From contig MU646694.1 of assembly GCA_026770585.1 (NCBI GenBank), positions 168,875 to 180,303 on the forward strand: a stretch of DNA of 11,429 bases, written 5' to 3'. Below the pieces are notes generated by a model that was not told the DNA's origin, did not search any database, and saw nothing but the letters and a program-made list of their open reading frames with translations. This stretch comes from Baffinella frigidus (lineage: Eukaryota; Cryptophyceae; Cryptomonadales; Baffinellaceae). The translations under genes were made by a program, and so were the position numbers. Shown piece by piece: positions 9,189 to 11,429 of this stretch. Position 1 is the stretch's first letter. Each line of letters opens with the position of its first letter.

Positions 9189-10622
9189 GGAGAGGGCGAG
9201 AGGGGGAGAGAGAGAGAGGGAGAGAGGGAGAGAGGGAGAGAGGGAGAGAGGGAGAGAGGGAGAGAGAGAGAGAGAGAGGTCGCACCGGCCGAGGTTGTAG
9301 CAGAGGGTGACAAAGTACTCGAGCGCGAGCTTGGCAACGCCTTTCGCGAGCGTCAGCGCCTCTGGCCGTTCCAGCGCGAGCGCCGGAAGCATGTATGCCT
9401 GAAGAGGCGTCAATTTAAATTTTCAAAGACATTTTCATGTGCCGCGCCCGTGTGAGACGGGCCTATCTTTCCTGAGGCGAAGCGGGTGGCGAAAGTGGTT
9501 CTTTTGACTTATGGGGTGTTAGAGCGATAGCGCCGGAAGCATGTATGCCTGCAGGAGACACGCCCGTGTGAGGACCACCCGTGTTTTCCGAGGCGGGCCA
9601 TTCTACACGAAACTCTGACAGCACTGACACGCATCAACCCCCGCACTCGCATCCCACAGACAGCCATCCGCCAGGAACACCTCACAGAGGCCCCCCCTGC
9701 ACTGCAAATTCTTGTGGGTGTGGCCTATATATGATAGATGGACGGCTTATTTGGACGTGACGGTAGTAACTTTTTGTACCGGCGTGTACCTTTTTGTACC
9801 GCCTTGTTACAGCCCGGTACTACTTTCGGGACGTGACAGCAGTACAAGGACACCCTTGGAACGGGTCCGTTTTTGTCCCACTGACCATTCTGACGTTGCC
9901 ATGGTTGTTGTGGGGTACAATCCCGTCAACTTTGGGGCGGAGAAGAGCCCGTGCCCACCAAAGTGGCGAGACCAAACAGACCGAGGCAGATCCAGAACGT
10001 GCAGGTTGACGGGTGTGTACTGGAAACTGACCATGGCAACGTGAGGATTGTCAGCTTTCAACTTAAGCGTCGTCAGGGAGTGCGGCGACCTTGAGCGTTG
10101 TCAGGGAGTGCCGAGACCTTGTTGTCATCAATCATCGCATTCATGGTGTTGATTACATTTCGCTGAGGGGGAGGAAGAGCAGCAGCAGCGGGGAGGGAGT
10201 GCGAAGGATGAGGAGGAGGGGTTGGGGATGAGGAGGAGGAGGAGGAACCTTGATGCTGTCATCAATCATCGCATTCATCGTAAAATACATTGAGAGGAGG
10301 AGGTGGAGGAGCAGAAGGGAGGGAGTGCGAAGGAGGAGGAGGAGGAGAGGAGGAGGAGGAGGAGGAGGAGGCGGAGGAGGAGGAGAAGGAGGAGGATGAT
10401 GATGAGGAGGAGGATTACAAGGAGGAGGAGGAAGAGGATGACGAGGAGGACGAGGGGAGGAGGAGGAGGCGTAACCTTCATGCTGTCATCAATCATGGCA
10501 TTCATAGTCGAATGTCCGCAGATGACTGAATCCCGCCCATCAGGCGCCATGAGATTCCGGAGGAACGAGCGCGGGACGGCGCCGGGGTACGGCGGGGTCG
10601 ATGTGTAGGAGTACAGCAGCGC
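115..10622 (-). CDS. NAA35: NatC auxiliary subunit NAA35/Mak10, C-terminal half, 11 exons (partial at both ends)
   Basis: NAA35 (yeast Mak10) is the large non-catalytic subunit of the cytosolic NatC complex. With NAA30 (catalytic) and NAA38 it acetylates N-termini such as Met-Leu, Met-Ile and Met-Phe, and it helps anchor the complex at the ribosome. The exons join at 10622-10476, 9398-9286, 8957-8894, 8060-7995, 6912-6800, 5888-5804, 5418-5362, 4520-4453, 3641-3540, 1821-1695 and 174-115. All ten introns are GT-AG. The phases fit (0,2,0,0,2,0,0,2,2,0) and give 334 codons without a stop. Family landmarks appear in the expected order: [60 protein letters not shown], a lysine-rich [42 protein letters not shown] and [10 protein letters not shown]. 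Each lines up with the same segment of animal NAA35 as I remember it. The start codon and about the last 50 residues are outside the window. The function is inferred from family resemblance; the exon structure is read directly. Confidence 0.9.
183..664. repeat. Polypurine minisatellite of GGAAG / TTTCAGCAAGG units
   Basis: Irregular ~25-35-bp units built from AAGGAAGGAAGG and GGGGATATTTCAGC run through the 3' part of intron 10. The sense (minus) strand is a long pyrimidine tract upstream of the E11 acceptor, so it may act as an extended polypyrimidine tract. Three copies of the E11 start are embedded in or next to it. ORFs here are low complexity and not genes. Confidence 0.8.
353..712 (-). 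repeat. Three copies of the E11 start with acceptor
   Basis: Copies lie at 353-379, 429-460 and 688-712. On the minus strand each reads a pyrimidine-G stretch, then GCGCAG followed by GGGCAGAAGG-like exon sequence. The copy at 429-460 keeps GGGCAGAAGGCGCTCG exactly and has a plausible AG acceptor. They are interpreted as duplicated splice boundaries, not separate exons, because no donor follows in a matching place. Confidence 0.7.
757..924. mobile_element. Foldback / MITE-like element in intron 10
   Basis: The left arm (757-816) and right arm (861-923) are near-perfect inverted repeats of about 60 bp around a ~45-bp spacer. Both contain the ACGCAAGCTTCCAGCCCT motif and the GAAGCGGATCAAATCCC motif (reverse complemented on the right). 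Arm length and total size fit a non-autonomous foldback DNA element. No clear target-site duplication was seen. Confidence 0.65.
1110..1299. repeat. Second foldback in intron 10, with a perfect 14-bp hairpin
   Basis: The outer arms 1110-1139 and 1270-1299 are inverted copies of about 30 bp with a few mismatches. Nested at 1239-1252 / 1257-1270 is a perfect 14-bp hairpin with a 4-nt loop (AAAGTAGCGGACAC arm). The segment CATCACAGATATCGCGCC at about 1090 recurs directly at about 1426 and, more weakly, near 963. Confidence 0.6.
1312..1411 (+). repeat. Inverted copy of the intron 8 end plus E9 start
   Basis: The plus strand at 1365-1410 reproduces the sense sequence of the E9 start: GTTGGCAG, then CTGCC, GGGGATG and GTCGCGGGCCT, with about four mismatches over 45 bp. 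The 50 bp before it resembles the end of intron 8 (GAGGCGGG ... GGTGGTCT ... CTGAAGC). It lies opposite to the gene and two introns downstream of its source, so it arose by an inverted, non-tandem duplication. Confidence 0.7.
1517..1690. repeat. Short tandem duplications before the E10 donor copies
   Basis: A CGACAACTTTCCCTCCCAAGTG unit is repeated (about 1527-1548 and 1554-1574). A ~33-bp unit TGACAAAAGTC ... GGCACG is present twice (about 1624-1655 and 1656-1685). GACTTTTGACAAAAGTC at 1618-1634 is a palindrome. No gene is seen. Confidence 0.55.
1695..1821 (-). CDS. NAA35: NAA35 exon E10
   Basis: The exon is 127 nt: one base to finish Arg, then 42 codons, starting [18 protein letters not shown] and ending [14 protein letters not shown]. 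The acceptor is TTTACAG and the donor is CTCCAG^GTTGCC. It corresponds to the animal segment running from HRFAPF to [25 protein letters not shown] against LYVAASKHFQQ is the clearest match in the window. Five further copies of its first ~25-45 bases are scattered upstream from 1946 to 2422. Confidence 0.93.
1946..2422 (-). repeat. Five copies of the E10 start in intron 9
   Basis: Copies lie at 1946-1991, 2101-2131, 2199-2233, 2302-2331 and 2391-2422. The first is identical to E10 over about 41 bp up to the acceptor and then diverges. The next three keep an AG before the exon-like sequence; the last has lost it. They are separated by GAA/TAA microsatellites and a repeated GAAGTTGAGTAATAAATAA phrase. 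The unit was probably an exon edge plus intron end of roughly 100-150 bp. Confidence 0.85.
2064..2392. repeat. GAA / TAA microsatellite patches
   Basis: Patches of (GAA)n and (TAA)n lie at 2064-2094, 2156-2196, 2268-2304 and 2355-2392, each between copies of the E10 start. The purines are on the plus strand, so the transcript is pyrimidine-rich just upstream of each AG. Confidence 0.8.
2492..2661. mobile_element. MITE-like element with ~40-bp terminal inverted repeats
   Basis: The left end (2492-2531, containing ATTACACTCGGATCCACAAC and CTAAGTCAA) and the right end (2627-2661, TTGACTTAG ... TTGTGGATCGGAGTGTATTA) are imperfect inverted repeats. An inner pair, TAAGTCAACTCCCCCTG at 2522 and CAGGGGAAAGTTGACTTA at 2597-2614, plus a GTGGGC/GCCCAC hairpin at about 2562-2578, make the element largely foldable. 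It is about 170 bp with no coding capacity. Confidence 0.55.
2668..2848. other. Intron 9 stretch with no recognised feature
   Basis: This is unique-looking, mixed-composition sequence between the MITE-like element and the C-rich telomere-like patches. I see no conserved ORF, exon-edge copy or strong repeat. Confidence 0.5.
2849..3486. repeat. CCCTAAACCC-like patches interleaved with E9 end copies
   Basis: Degenerate C-rich telomere-like sequence (CCCCAAACCC, CCCTGAACCC, CCCTAAACC) lies at about 2849-2882, 2936-3027, 3113-3146, 3240-3300 and 3415-3480. Between the patches are copies of the E9 3' end at 2879-2930, 3145-3219 and 3354-3405. Together they form about four rounds of a ~220-bp unit made of exon end plus intron start. 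Confidence 0.75.
2879..3405 (-). repeat. Three copies of the E9 end
   Basis: The minus-strand motif CCAAGCCTCGCTCCCGTC, equivalent to QASLPSR, recurs at 3354-3405, 3145-3219 and 2879-2930. The 3145-3219 copy is the longest and still reads [17 protein letters not shown] before CGCAG^GTTCAG, so it retains a GT donor in the same phase. The others keep the GC(G)CAG / CACGTGCAG^GT-like end more or less intact. Confidence 0.8.
3540..3641 (-). CDS. NAA35: NAA35 exon E9
   Basis: The exon is 102 nt. It completes an Ile codon, then encodes [18 protein letters not shown], then [15 protein letters not shown], and ends with two bases of an Arg codon. The acceptor is GTTGGCAG and the donor is CGCAG^GTTGTC. 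The CRGMF motif equals CAGMF in animal NAA35. Three copies of its 3' end lie downstream. Copies of its 5' end lie upstream (3871-3900) and, inverted, in intron 10 (1365-1410). Confidence 0.88.
3650..4090. repeat. Repeats of the intron 8 3' end, with one E9 start copy
   Basis: A CTTCAGAA ... GACCACCCCGCC ... AACCCGCCTC phrase occurs at about 3660-3690, 3903-3945 and 4023-4062. At 3871-3900 it is joined to a copy of the E9 start (ACATCCCCCGGC, acceptor kept). A hairpin (AAGGGTT/AACCCTT) is at 3697-3715 and another (CCGTAGG/CCTACGG) at 3751-3778. Confidence 0.6.
4190..4220 (-). repeat. Copy of the E8 end with GT
   Basis: GGGCGCAGACAAGCTCTGGTG mirrors the real E8 donor region GGGCACAGACATGCTCTGGTG (4446-4466). 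Each is next to a GA tract, so the duplicated unit spanned the exon end, donor and tract. Confidence 0.7.
4220..4420. repeat. GA/GAGC microsatellite
   Basis: A polypurine run (GA)n with GAGC interruptions follows the E8 donor in intron 8. The sense strand is CT-rich. ORFs of Arg/Glu or Ser/Leu here are low-complexity artefacts. Confidence 0.9.
4453..4520 (-). CDS. NAA35: NAA35 exon E8
   Basis: The exon is 68 nt (22 codons plus 2 nt): [18 protein letters not shown], then AHQS and a split codon. The acceptor is GCAGCAG and the donor is GAGCAT^GTCTGT. It matches the VRPLSREITMSQAYQNM segment of animal NAA35. Five further partial copies of its start lie upstream at 4589-5081, and an end copy lies downstream near 4190-4220. 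The copy at 4911-4960 keeps the reading frame. Confidence 0.87.
4528..5150. repeat. ~35-bp minisatellite with embedded E8 start copies
   Basis: A degenerate unit, GACCACGGTTACAACACGCC followed by A/G-CGGACGAGAC, occurs about nine times (4532, 4608, 4730, 4825, 4858, 4973, 5010, 5091, 5121). It includes the end of intron 7. E8 start copies are inserted at 4589-4600, 4661-4714, 4788-4813, 4911-4960 and 5053-5081, each with CAG or GCAG before the exon-like part. A short ATT run lies at 4764-4784. Confidence 0.8.
4911..4960 (-). pseudogene. In-frame partial duplicate of exon E8
   Basis: Reading 4960 downwards after GGGCAGCAG gives [17 protein letters not shown]. This equals E8 ([17 protein letters not shown]) with two substitutions and no indel. 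The next bases diverge to GAGTGTGTCC and the E8 donor is absent; GT occurs in a different phase. It is either a dead duplicate or a rarely used alternative acceptor. The sister copy at 4661-4714 has a 2-nt insertion and is out of frame. Confidence 0.55.
5225..5239 (-). repeat. Copy of the E7 end
   Basis: GAGACCTTGTCTCCCC copies the E7 end and donor (minus strand GGGGAGACAAG^GTCTCG). It is only about 15 bp, so chance is possible, but it fits the gene-wide pattern. Confidence 0.4.
5282..5346. repeat. 17-bp minisatellite, about 3.8 copies
   Basis: ACGCTTCACTCCGGAAA is repeated in perfect tandem directly downstream (sense direction) of the E7 donor, apart from the last partial unit. Confidence 0.92.
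5362..5418 (-). CDS. NAA35: NAA35 exon E7 (lysine-rich linker)
   Basis: The exon is 57 nt, 19 codons, phase 0 both ends: [19 protein letters not shown]. The acceptor is AAATCCAG and the donor is GACAAG^GTCCTC. The basic run corresponds to the lysine-rich linker of animal NAA35 (KKTKKKKK). The acceptor lies only about 7 nt from the end of a foldback element (5426-5566). A short copy of the exon end with its GT is at 5225-5239. Confidence 0.85.
5426..5566. mobile_element. Near-complete palindromic foldback (MITE-like) element
   Basis: Both ends read inward as TCATAGGGAAACGGTTTTAATT-like sequence. The arms stay complementary, with mismatches, for about 65 bp each, meeting near TACTAGTA (5495-5502). 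It is AT-rich unlike its surroundings, 141 bp, with no coding capacity. It lies in intron 6 and reaches to within about 7 nt of the E7 acceptor, so it supplies the sequence just upstream of that AG. Confidence 0.7.
5571..5634. repeat. GGGTTTC heptamer tract
   Basis: About nine near-tandem units of GGGTTTC with point variants abut the foldback element. It resembles a diverged TTTAGGG-type array. Confidence 0.85.
5658..5699 (-). repeat. Copy of the E6 3' part
   Basis: On the minus strand it reads [12 protein letters not shown], against E6 [12 protein letters not shown], and runs on as VRYIHDCFL without a stop. It lies downstream of E6. The GTGCG after the exon-like end is kept. Confidence 0.75.
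5716..6166. repeat. ~48-bp repeat (GTACTAGACAGCAG ... CACCAGTTAAATTA), inverted across E6
   Basis: On the right of E6 the repeat runs forward at about 5910-6020 and 6090-6165. On the left (5716-5795) the same sequence is reverse complemented (CTGCTGTCTAGTACTA, then ACTGGTGC). E6 (5804-5888) therefore lies in the loop of a potential stem of 60 bp or more in the transcript. Confidence 0.8.
5804..5888 (-). CDS. NAA35: NAA35 exon E6
   Basis: The exon is 85 nt: one base to finish Trp, then 28 codons [12 protein letters not shown] ... [12 protein letters not shown]. The acceptor is GGTGACAG and the donor is CGGCAG^GTGCGT. Unusually, the first exon bases are GTACGT, so the acceptor is immediately followed by a good 5' splice-site consensus. 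Two upstream copies of this start and one downstream copy of its end exist. The exon sits between inverted copies of a ~48-bp repeat. Skipping it would shift the frame (85 nt). Confidence 0.9.
6021..6224 (-). repeat. Two copies of the E6 start with AG^GTACGT-type junctions
   Basis: The copy at 6168-6224 reads [19 protein letters not shown] after GCGGGCAG. The copy at 6021-6062 reads GTATGTGGACTACC after GGTCGCAG, with a small insertion. Both keep the acceptor followed at once by GTACGT or GTATGT, a 5' splice-site consensus. Confidence 0.8.
6352..6667 (-). repeat. Three copies of the E5 end with GT donor
   Basis: On the minus strand, CTCCGCCTCTACGCCCCC and ATGCTCTACTG^GTACC are kept at 6602-6667 (up to [16 protein letters not shown]) and 6451-6500 ([14 protein letters not shown]). 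The copy at 6352-6385 keeps only about 20 bp. The donor GTACC is intact in all three. Confidence 0.87.
6519..6600. mobile_element. Half copy of a dispersed element, inverted relative to 7529-7605
   Basis: About 80 bp here (GAAAGTTAC ... AAAGCAC ... GGTTTTGAATAGGCCCCTCTAGC) is the reverse complement of 7529-7605 at roughly 80% identity. The two copies lie on opposite sides of E5. Confidence 0.65.
6800..6912 (-). CDS. NAA35: NAA35 exon E5 (conserved GFxLxLY segment)
   Basis: The exon is 113 nt (37 codons plus 2 nt). The acceptor is CCTTGCAG and the donor is CTACTG^GTACCG. It encodes [18 protein letters not shown], then [19 protein letters not shown]. This is one of the best conserved stretches of Mak10/NAA35 (LLSGFELELYSMHEY in animals). 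The split Trp codon is completed by E6, giving LYWYVDYL, matching YWYLSEFL. Three further copies of the exon end lie downstream in intron 5. Confidence 0.93.
6925..7310. repeat. Long degenerate heptamer tract (TTTGGGG, TTTGTGG)
   Basis: Some 50 near-tandem 7-bp units run in blocks: GGTTTGG at 6930-6990, TTTGTGG at 7010-7092, then GGTTTGG and variants to 7310. The G-runs on the plus strand could form G-quadruplex DNA. On the sense strand the tract is CCCCAAA, ending just before the E5 acceptor. It resembles plant/algal telomere repeat that has drifted, not an active telomere. Confidence 0.9.
7316..7935 (-). repeat. Four copies of the E4 end
   Basis: The minus-strand motif CTCGCCTCACCCACCAAGGT of E4 recurs, with changes, at 7911-7935, 7804-7830, 7735-7750 and 7316-7345. 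The first three keep CCAAG^GT; the last reads CCAATGTCCC. They are scattered through intron 4 between degenerate telomere-like and element sequence. Confidence 0.65.
7529..7697. mobile_element. Candidate MITE with short inverted ends
   Basis: The left end GCTAGAGCGGCCTATT and the right end AATAGGCCCCTCTAGC (7674-7689) are inverted repeats of about 16 bp. Its left half has an inverted homologue at 6519-6600. No ORF of note and no certain target duplication. Confidence 0.45.
7995..8060 (-). CDS. NAA35: NAA35 exon E4
   Basis: The exon is 66 nt, 22 codons, phase 0 both ends. The acceptor is CTCGACCAG and the donor is ACCAAG^GTCCCC. It encodes [17 protein letters not shown], then ASPTK. The start VDQVV continues E3 as KVDAAL does in animal NAA35; the rest falls in a variable linker before the next conserved helix. 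A second in-frame acceptor (CAG at 8054-8052) would drop three codons. Exact use needs transcript data. Four copies of its 3' end lie downstream in intron 4. Confidence 0.75.
8081..8291. repeat. Foldback in intron 3 upstream of E4
   Basis: CTACCACCAGCAACCCGCTGCAGCTTAT at 8081-8108 pairs with its near-perfect reverse complement at 8264-8291. Pairing extends inward (GGGTAC / GTACCC). A small hairpin ACCGAAG/CTTCGGT lies at 8142-8161. It is probably another non-autonomous element. Confidence 0.6.
8346..8372 (-). repeat. Copy of the E4 start
   Basis: The minus strand reads CGCCCAG^GTGGACCAG, then diverges (GAGCTC). Nine exon bases and the AG acceptor match the E4 start. An ORF continues ([10 protein letters not shown]) and was considered as an alternative E4. 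Confidence 0.45.
8480..8596. repeat. TA/TATG microsatellite
   Basis: About 115 bp of alternating TATA/TATG/TACA in the middle of intron 3, self-complementary and strongly cruciform-prone. It contrasts with the GC-rich exons. Confidence 0.95.
8662..8699. repeat. CCCTGAACCC telomere-like patch
   Basis: CGAACCCTGAACCCGGAAAC and the following CCTGAACCCTAAACCC form a short degenerate C-rich patch, similar to those in introns 4 and 9. Confidence 0.6.
8727..8880. repeat. 18-bp palindromic repeats and E3 donor copies
   Basis: GACTCTAAGACTTTTCAG occurs at 8787-8804 and 8822-8839, and its exact reverse complement at 8846-8863, giving a perfect 18-bp hairpin with a 6-nt loop. On the minus strand CGATCAG^GTAAGA (near 8871), TTTTCAG^GTAAGG (near 8845) and CGATCAG^GTACCG (near 8729) imitate the E3 end CGATCAG^GTAAAA. 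Confidence 0.7.
8894..8957 (-). CDS. NAA35: NAA35 exon E3
   Basis: The exon is 64 nt. It completes an Arg codon from E2 and adds 21 codons, [21 protein letters not shown] being the whole segment (21 residues: [10 protein letters not shown] then [11 protein letters not shown]). The acceptor is GGGGCAG and the donor is GATCAG^GTAAAA. It matches the RQRDKLGHILEEFATLQ segment of animal NAA35, including the basic run and the acidic LEE/MEE pair. A damaged copy lies upstream at 9066-9106. Copies of its last bases with GTAAG- or GTAC-type donors lie just downstream. Confidence 0.9.
9066..9106 (-). repeat. Damaged copy of E3 interior
   Basis: CCCATTCCTCCATGCAGTGTGCCAGCCGCCG (split here for length: CCCATTCCTCCATGC, then AGTGTGCCAGCCGCCG) matches E3 8920-8950 with few changes. 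On the minus strand it reads [11 protein letters not shown]. It has no usable acceptor. Confidence 0.75.
9103..9279. repeat. GA/GGGA microsatellite
   Basis: A pure purine run on the plus strand ((GA)n, GAGGGAGA) follows the E2 donor in the sense direction. The transcript is CT-rich. Confidence 0.93.
9286..9398 (-). CDS. NAA35: NAA35 exon E2
   Basis: The exon is 113 nt (37 codons plus 2 nt). The acceptor is TCTTCAG before GCATACATG and the donor is GGCCG^GTGCGA. It encodes [17 protein letters not shown], then [16 protein letters not shown], equivalent to the NAA35 helix that reads CIDSFVTHCVRPFCSL in animals. A long GA tract follows the donor. The exon lies between two inverted copies of an intronic repeat (8978-9052 and 9753-9845). 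Confidence 0.88.
9523..9597 (-). repeat. Copy of the E2 start with acceptor
   Basis: CGCCGGAAGCATGTATGCCTGC repeats the E2 boundary (9381-9402) at about 150 bp spacing. The minus strand reads TCCTGCAG before GCATACATGCTTCCGG. The neighbouring intron phrase CGCCCGTGTGAG ... GAGGCG is duplicated with it (9446-9480 and 9562-9597). Confidence 0.8.
9600..9752. other. Intron 1 stretch with no recognised feature
   Basis: This is moderately C-rich unique sequence between the E2 start copy and the dispersed repeat. No exon-like ORF was found on either strand. Confidence 0.5.
9846..10050. other. Intron 1 stretch with no recognised feature
   Basis: Open frames exist on the plus strand but show no family resemblance or splice context. 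It is treated as intron. Confidence 0.5.
10051..10280 (-). repeat. Copies of the E1 end with donor
   Basis: The minus strand ATGATTGATGACAGCATCAAG^GTTCCT at 10280-10247 and ATGATTGATGACAACAAG^GTCTCG at 10146-10117 copy the E1 end (ATGATTGATGACAGCATG, AAG^GTTACG). Two weaker CAAG^GT / GTCGTCAGGGAG phrases lie at 10051-10110. Each copy is followed downstream by a GGA tract as in the original. Confidence 0.8.
10164..10470. repeat. GGA-rich polypurine tracts
   Basis: (GGA)n runs lie at 10164-10246 and 10290-10470, each directly downstream of an E1-end donor. The ORFs in them are Glu/Arg low complexity. Confidence 0.92.
10476..10622 (-). CDS. NAA35: NAA35 exon E1
   Basis: The exon is 147 nt, 49 codons, phase 0 at both ends. 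The acceptor reads GTGTGGCAG before GCGCTGCTG and the donor reads AAG^GTTACG. It encodes ALLYSYTS, then [13 protein letters not shown], and ends in [15 protein letters not shown]. This parallels the animal NAA35 segment with SPCVLSRSLLQ and FGTHLMQDMVKDAL. Four partial copies of its start lie upstream in the preceding intron, and two copies of its end lie downstream in intron 1. Confidence 0.85.
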
Positions 10623-10635
10623 CTGCCACACACAC

Positions 10636-11080
10636 GAAAATAAATAAAAGACAAGAGGCGATAGTAATAATAAAGAAGAAGTGGGGGTGTAGGAGTACAG
10701 CAGTGCCTGTTGTCAAGACGATGCACGGTTTTTGAAAAATCACAAAAAAAAACGAAATACGTCGAGGTGTAGCCGTACATCAACGCCTGTTGGCAAGAAC
10801 CCACTTAGAGGGCACCGGTGACTTCGGTAAGCTGTCCAACGTTGATTCTCACCCGGAAAAAATGCCACACGTCAGCAGATATCCCCTGGAAGCGCCGGGG
10901 TAGGGCGGGGTTGAGGTGTAGGCGTAGAGCAGGGCCTGTTGTCAAGAAGAGGCAAGGGTTTAACAAATCACAAAAAAAAAAAATATACCGGTGTGCGTAG
11001 AGCAGCGCCTGCCAGGCACACGAAATAAAAAAATAAAAAAATAAATAAAAGACAGGTGGCGATAGTAATAATAAAGAACG
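10636..11080 (-). repeat. Four copies of the E1 start plus intron-end repeats
   Basis: E1 start copies end at acceptors near 10706, 10786, 10935 and 11008 (minus strand CAG^GC(G/A/C)CTG-like). The 10891-10935 copy extends about 45 bp into the exon. The intron part AAATAAATAAAAGACA ... GCGATAGTAATAATAAAGAA is present twice (10636-10680, 11040-11078), and a TTGTCAAGA ... AATCACAAAAAAA phrase twice (10710-10750, 10938-10980). Confidence 0.82.
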
Positions 11081-11089
11081 AGGAAATTC

Positions 11090-11322
11090 TCGAGAGTAAT
11101 AAAGAAGACGGGGGGGAGGGGGGGGAGGAGAAGGAGGGGGGGCTCGAGGTGTTCGACGGAGGCGACTTGGGGCACGCGGCGGAGGGAGACCTAGTGCTCG
11201 AGCGTAATACAGAAGACGACGAAGAAGAAGACGAAGAAGATGAAGAAAACGAAGAAGAAGAAGAAGAAGACGAAGAAGAAGAAGAAGAAGAAGAAGAAGA
11301 AGAAGACGAAGAAGAAGAAGAA
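11090..11322. repeat. G-run and GAA microsatellite
   Basis: A GGGGGGAGG-rich tract (11109-11142) and a (GAA)n/(GAC) run (11208-11322) lie either side of the candidate upstream exon. The plus strand is purine-only. Confidence 0.9.
11143..11190 (-). CDS. Possible NAA35 exon upstream of E1, or a degenerate copy of one
   Basis: Reading 11190 to 11143 after a CTAG acceptor gives 16 codons, VSLRRVPQVASVEHLE. This fits, without a gap, the animal NAA35 stretch just before the segment encoded by E1 (VCEVVNLTNLH then CILDFF). The problem is the donor: after CTCGAG comes a C-run, not GT. The nearest GT in frame is at about 11109, which would add a Pro/Leu tract. Two other CTCGAG sites (11092-11097, 11197-11202) lie in similar AT-rich flanks. 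This may therefore be one of the exon-edge copies typical of this gene, with the true exon beyond the window. Confidence 0.35.
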
Positions 11323-11369
11323 CAACAACAACAACAACGACAACAATGACAACAACGACAACAACGACG

Positions 11370-11418
<49 letters not shown>
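11322..11418. repeat. CAA microsatellite at the right edge
   Basis: (CAA)n with occasional CGA/TGA units runs to the window edge, following directly from the GAA run. Apart from one TGA the plus strand contains no T. Confidence 0.95.
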
Positions 11419-11429
11419 GGAGAAGGAGG

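Larger units (their letters stand above)
8978..9845. repeat. Inverted dispersed repeat flanking E2
   Basis: Reverse-complemented 8978-9052 (GGTAGTAACTTTTTGTACCG ... GGTACTA ... CGGACGTGACAGTACTG) matches 9753-9845 (GGTAGTAACTTTTTGTACCG ... CCCGGTACTACTTTC ... GGACGTGACAGCAGTAC). The arms lie in introns 2 and 1, with exon E2 between them. Confidence 0.75.

Noticed and set aside
8890-9413. Overlapping ORFs on both strands with Ser/Leu/Pro or Glu/Arg runs
   Set aside because: They are translations of the GA microsatellite joined to bits of E2 or E3. Only the spliced exon parts are supported.
10290-10608. Acidic and basic ORFs in the GGA tract
   Set aside because: Low-complexity frames of a microsatellite. 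The conserved coding signal there is only E1 on the minus strand.
1-11429. Second gene, tRNA, rRNA or virus-derived gene
   Set aside because: No cloverleaf, rRNA segment, polymerase, integrase or transposase motif was seen on either strand.

Overview
This window looks like a GC-rich, intron-rich nuclear genome, most likely a microalga. A prasinophyte-type green alga is my guess from the G/C-ending codons, the long repeat-filled introns and many degenerate copies of a TTTAGGG-like heptamer. There is no bacterial-style gene packing, no rRNA or tRNA, and no CRISPR array. The species assignment is inference only.

One gene explains the coding content. Eleven short exons on the minus strand (10622 down to 115) splice by GT-AG rules into 1002 nt, or 334 uninterrupted codons. 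The exon phases agree at all ten junctions. The product matches the C-terminal half of the NatC N-terminal acetyltransferase auxiliary subunit NAA35/Mak10. The gene enters the window from the right (5' exons lie beyond 11429; a possible extra exon is at 11190-11143) and leaves on the left (the last exon or exons lie before base 1). I number the complete exons E1 to E11 in transcription order: E1 10622-10476, E2 9398-9286, E3 8957-8894, E4 8060-7995, E5 6912-6800, E6 5888-5804, E7 5418-5362, E8 4520-4453, E9 3641-3540, E10 1821-1695, E11 174-115. Exon sequence is only about a tenth of the gene span.

The remaining ~90% is intron with a distinctive architecture. Nearly every intron carries extra partial copies of the exon edge that borders it. 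Exon-end copies with a GT lie downstream of the real exon, and exon-start copies with an AG lie upstream of it. They are mixed with polypurine microsatellites, heptamer telomere-like tracts, minisatellites and several foldback or MITE-like elements. Three exons (E2, E5, E6) are flanked by inverted copies of the same intronic repeat.

The most interesting signal is therefore not a second gene. It is the systematic duplication of splice boundaries, which looks like a record of intron growth by segmental duplication. In intron 5 it creates AG^GTACGT / AG^GTATGT sites that resemble recursive-splicing ratchet points. The many apparent ORFs in the purine-rich tracts are low-complexity artefacts.
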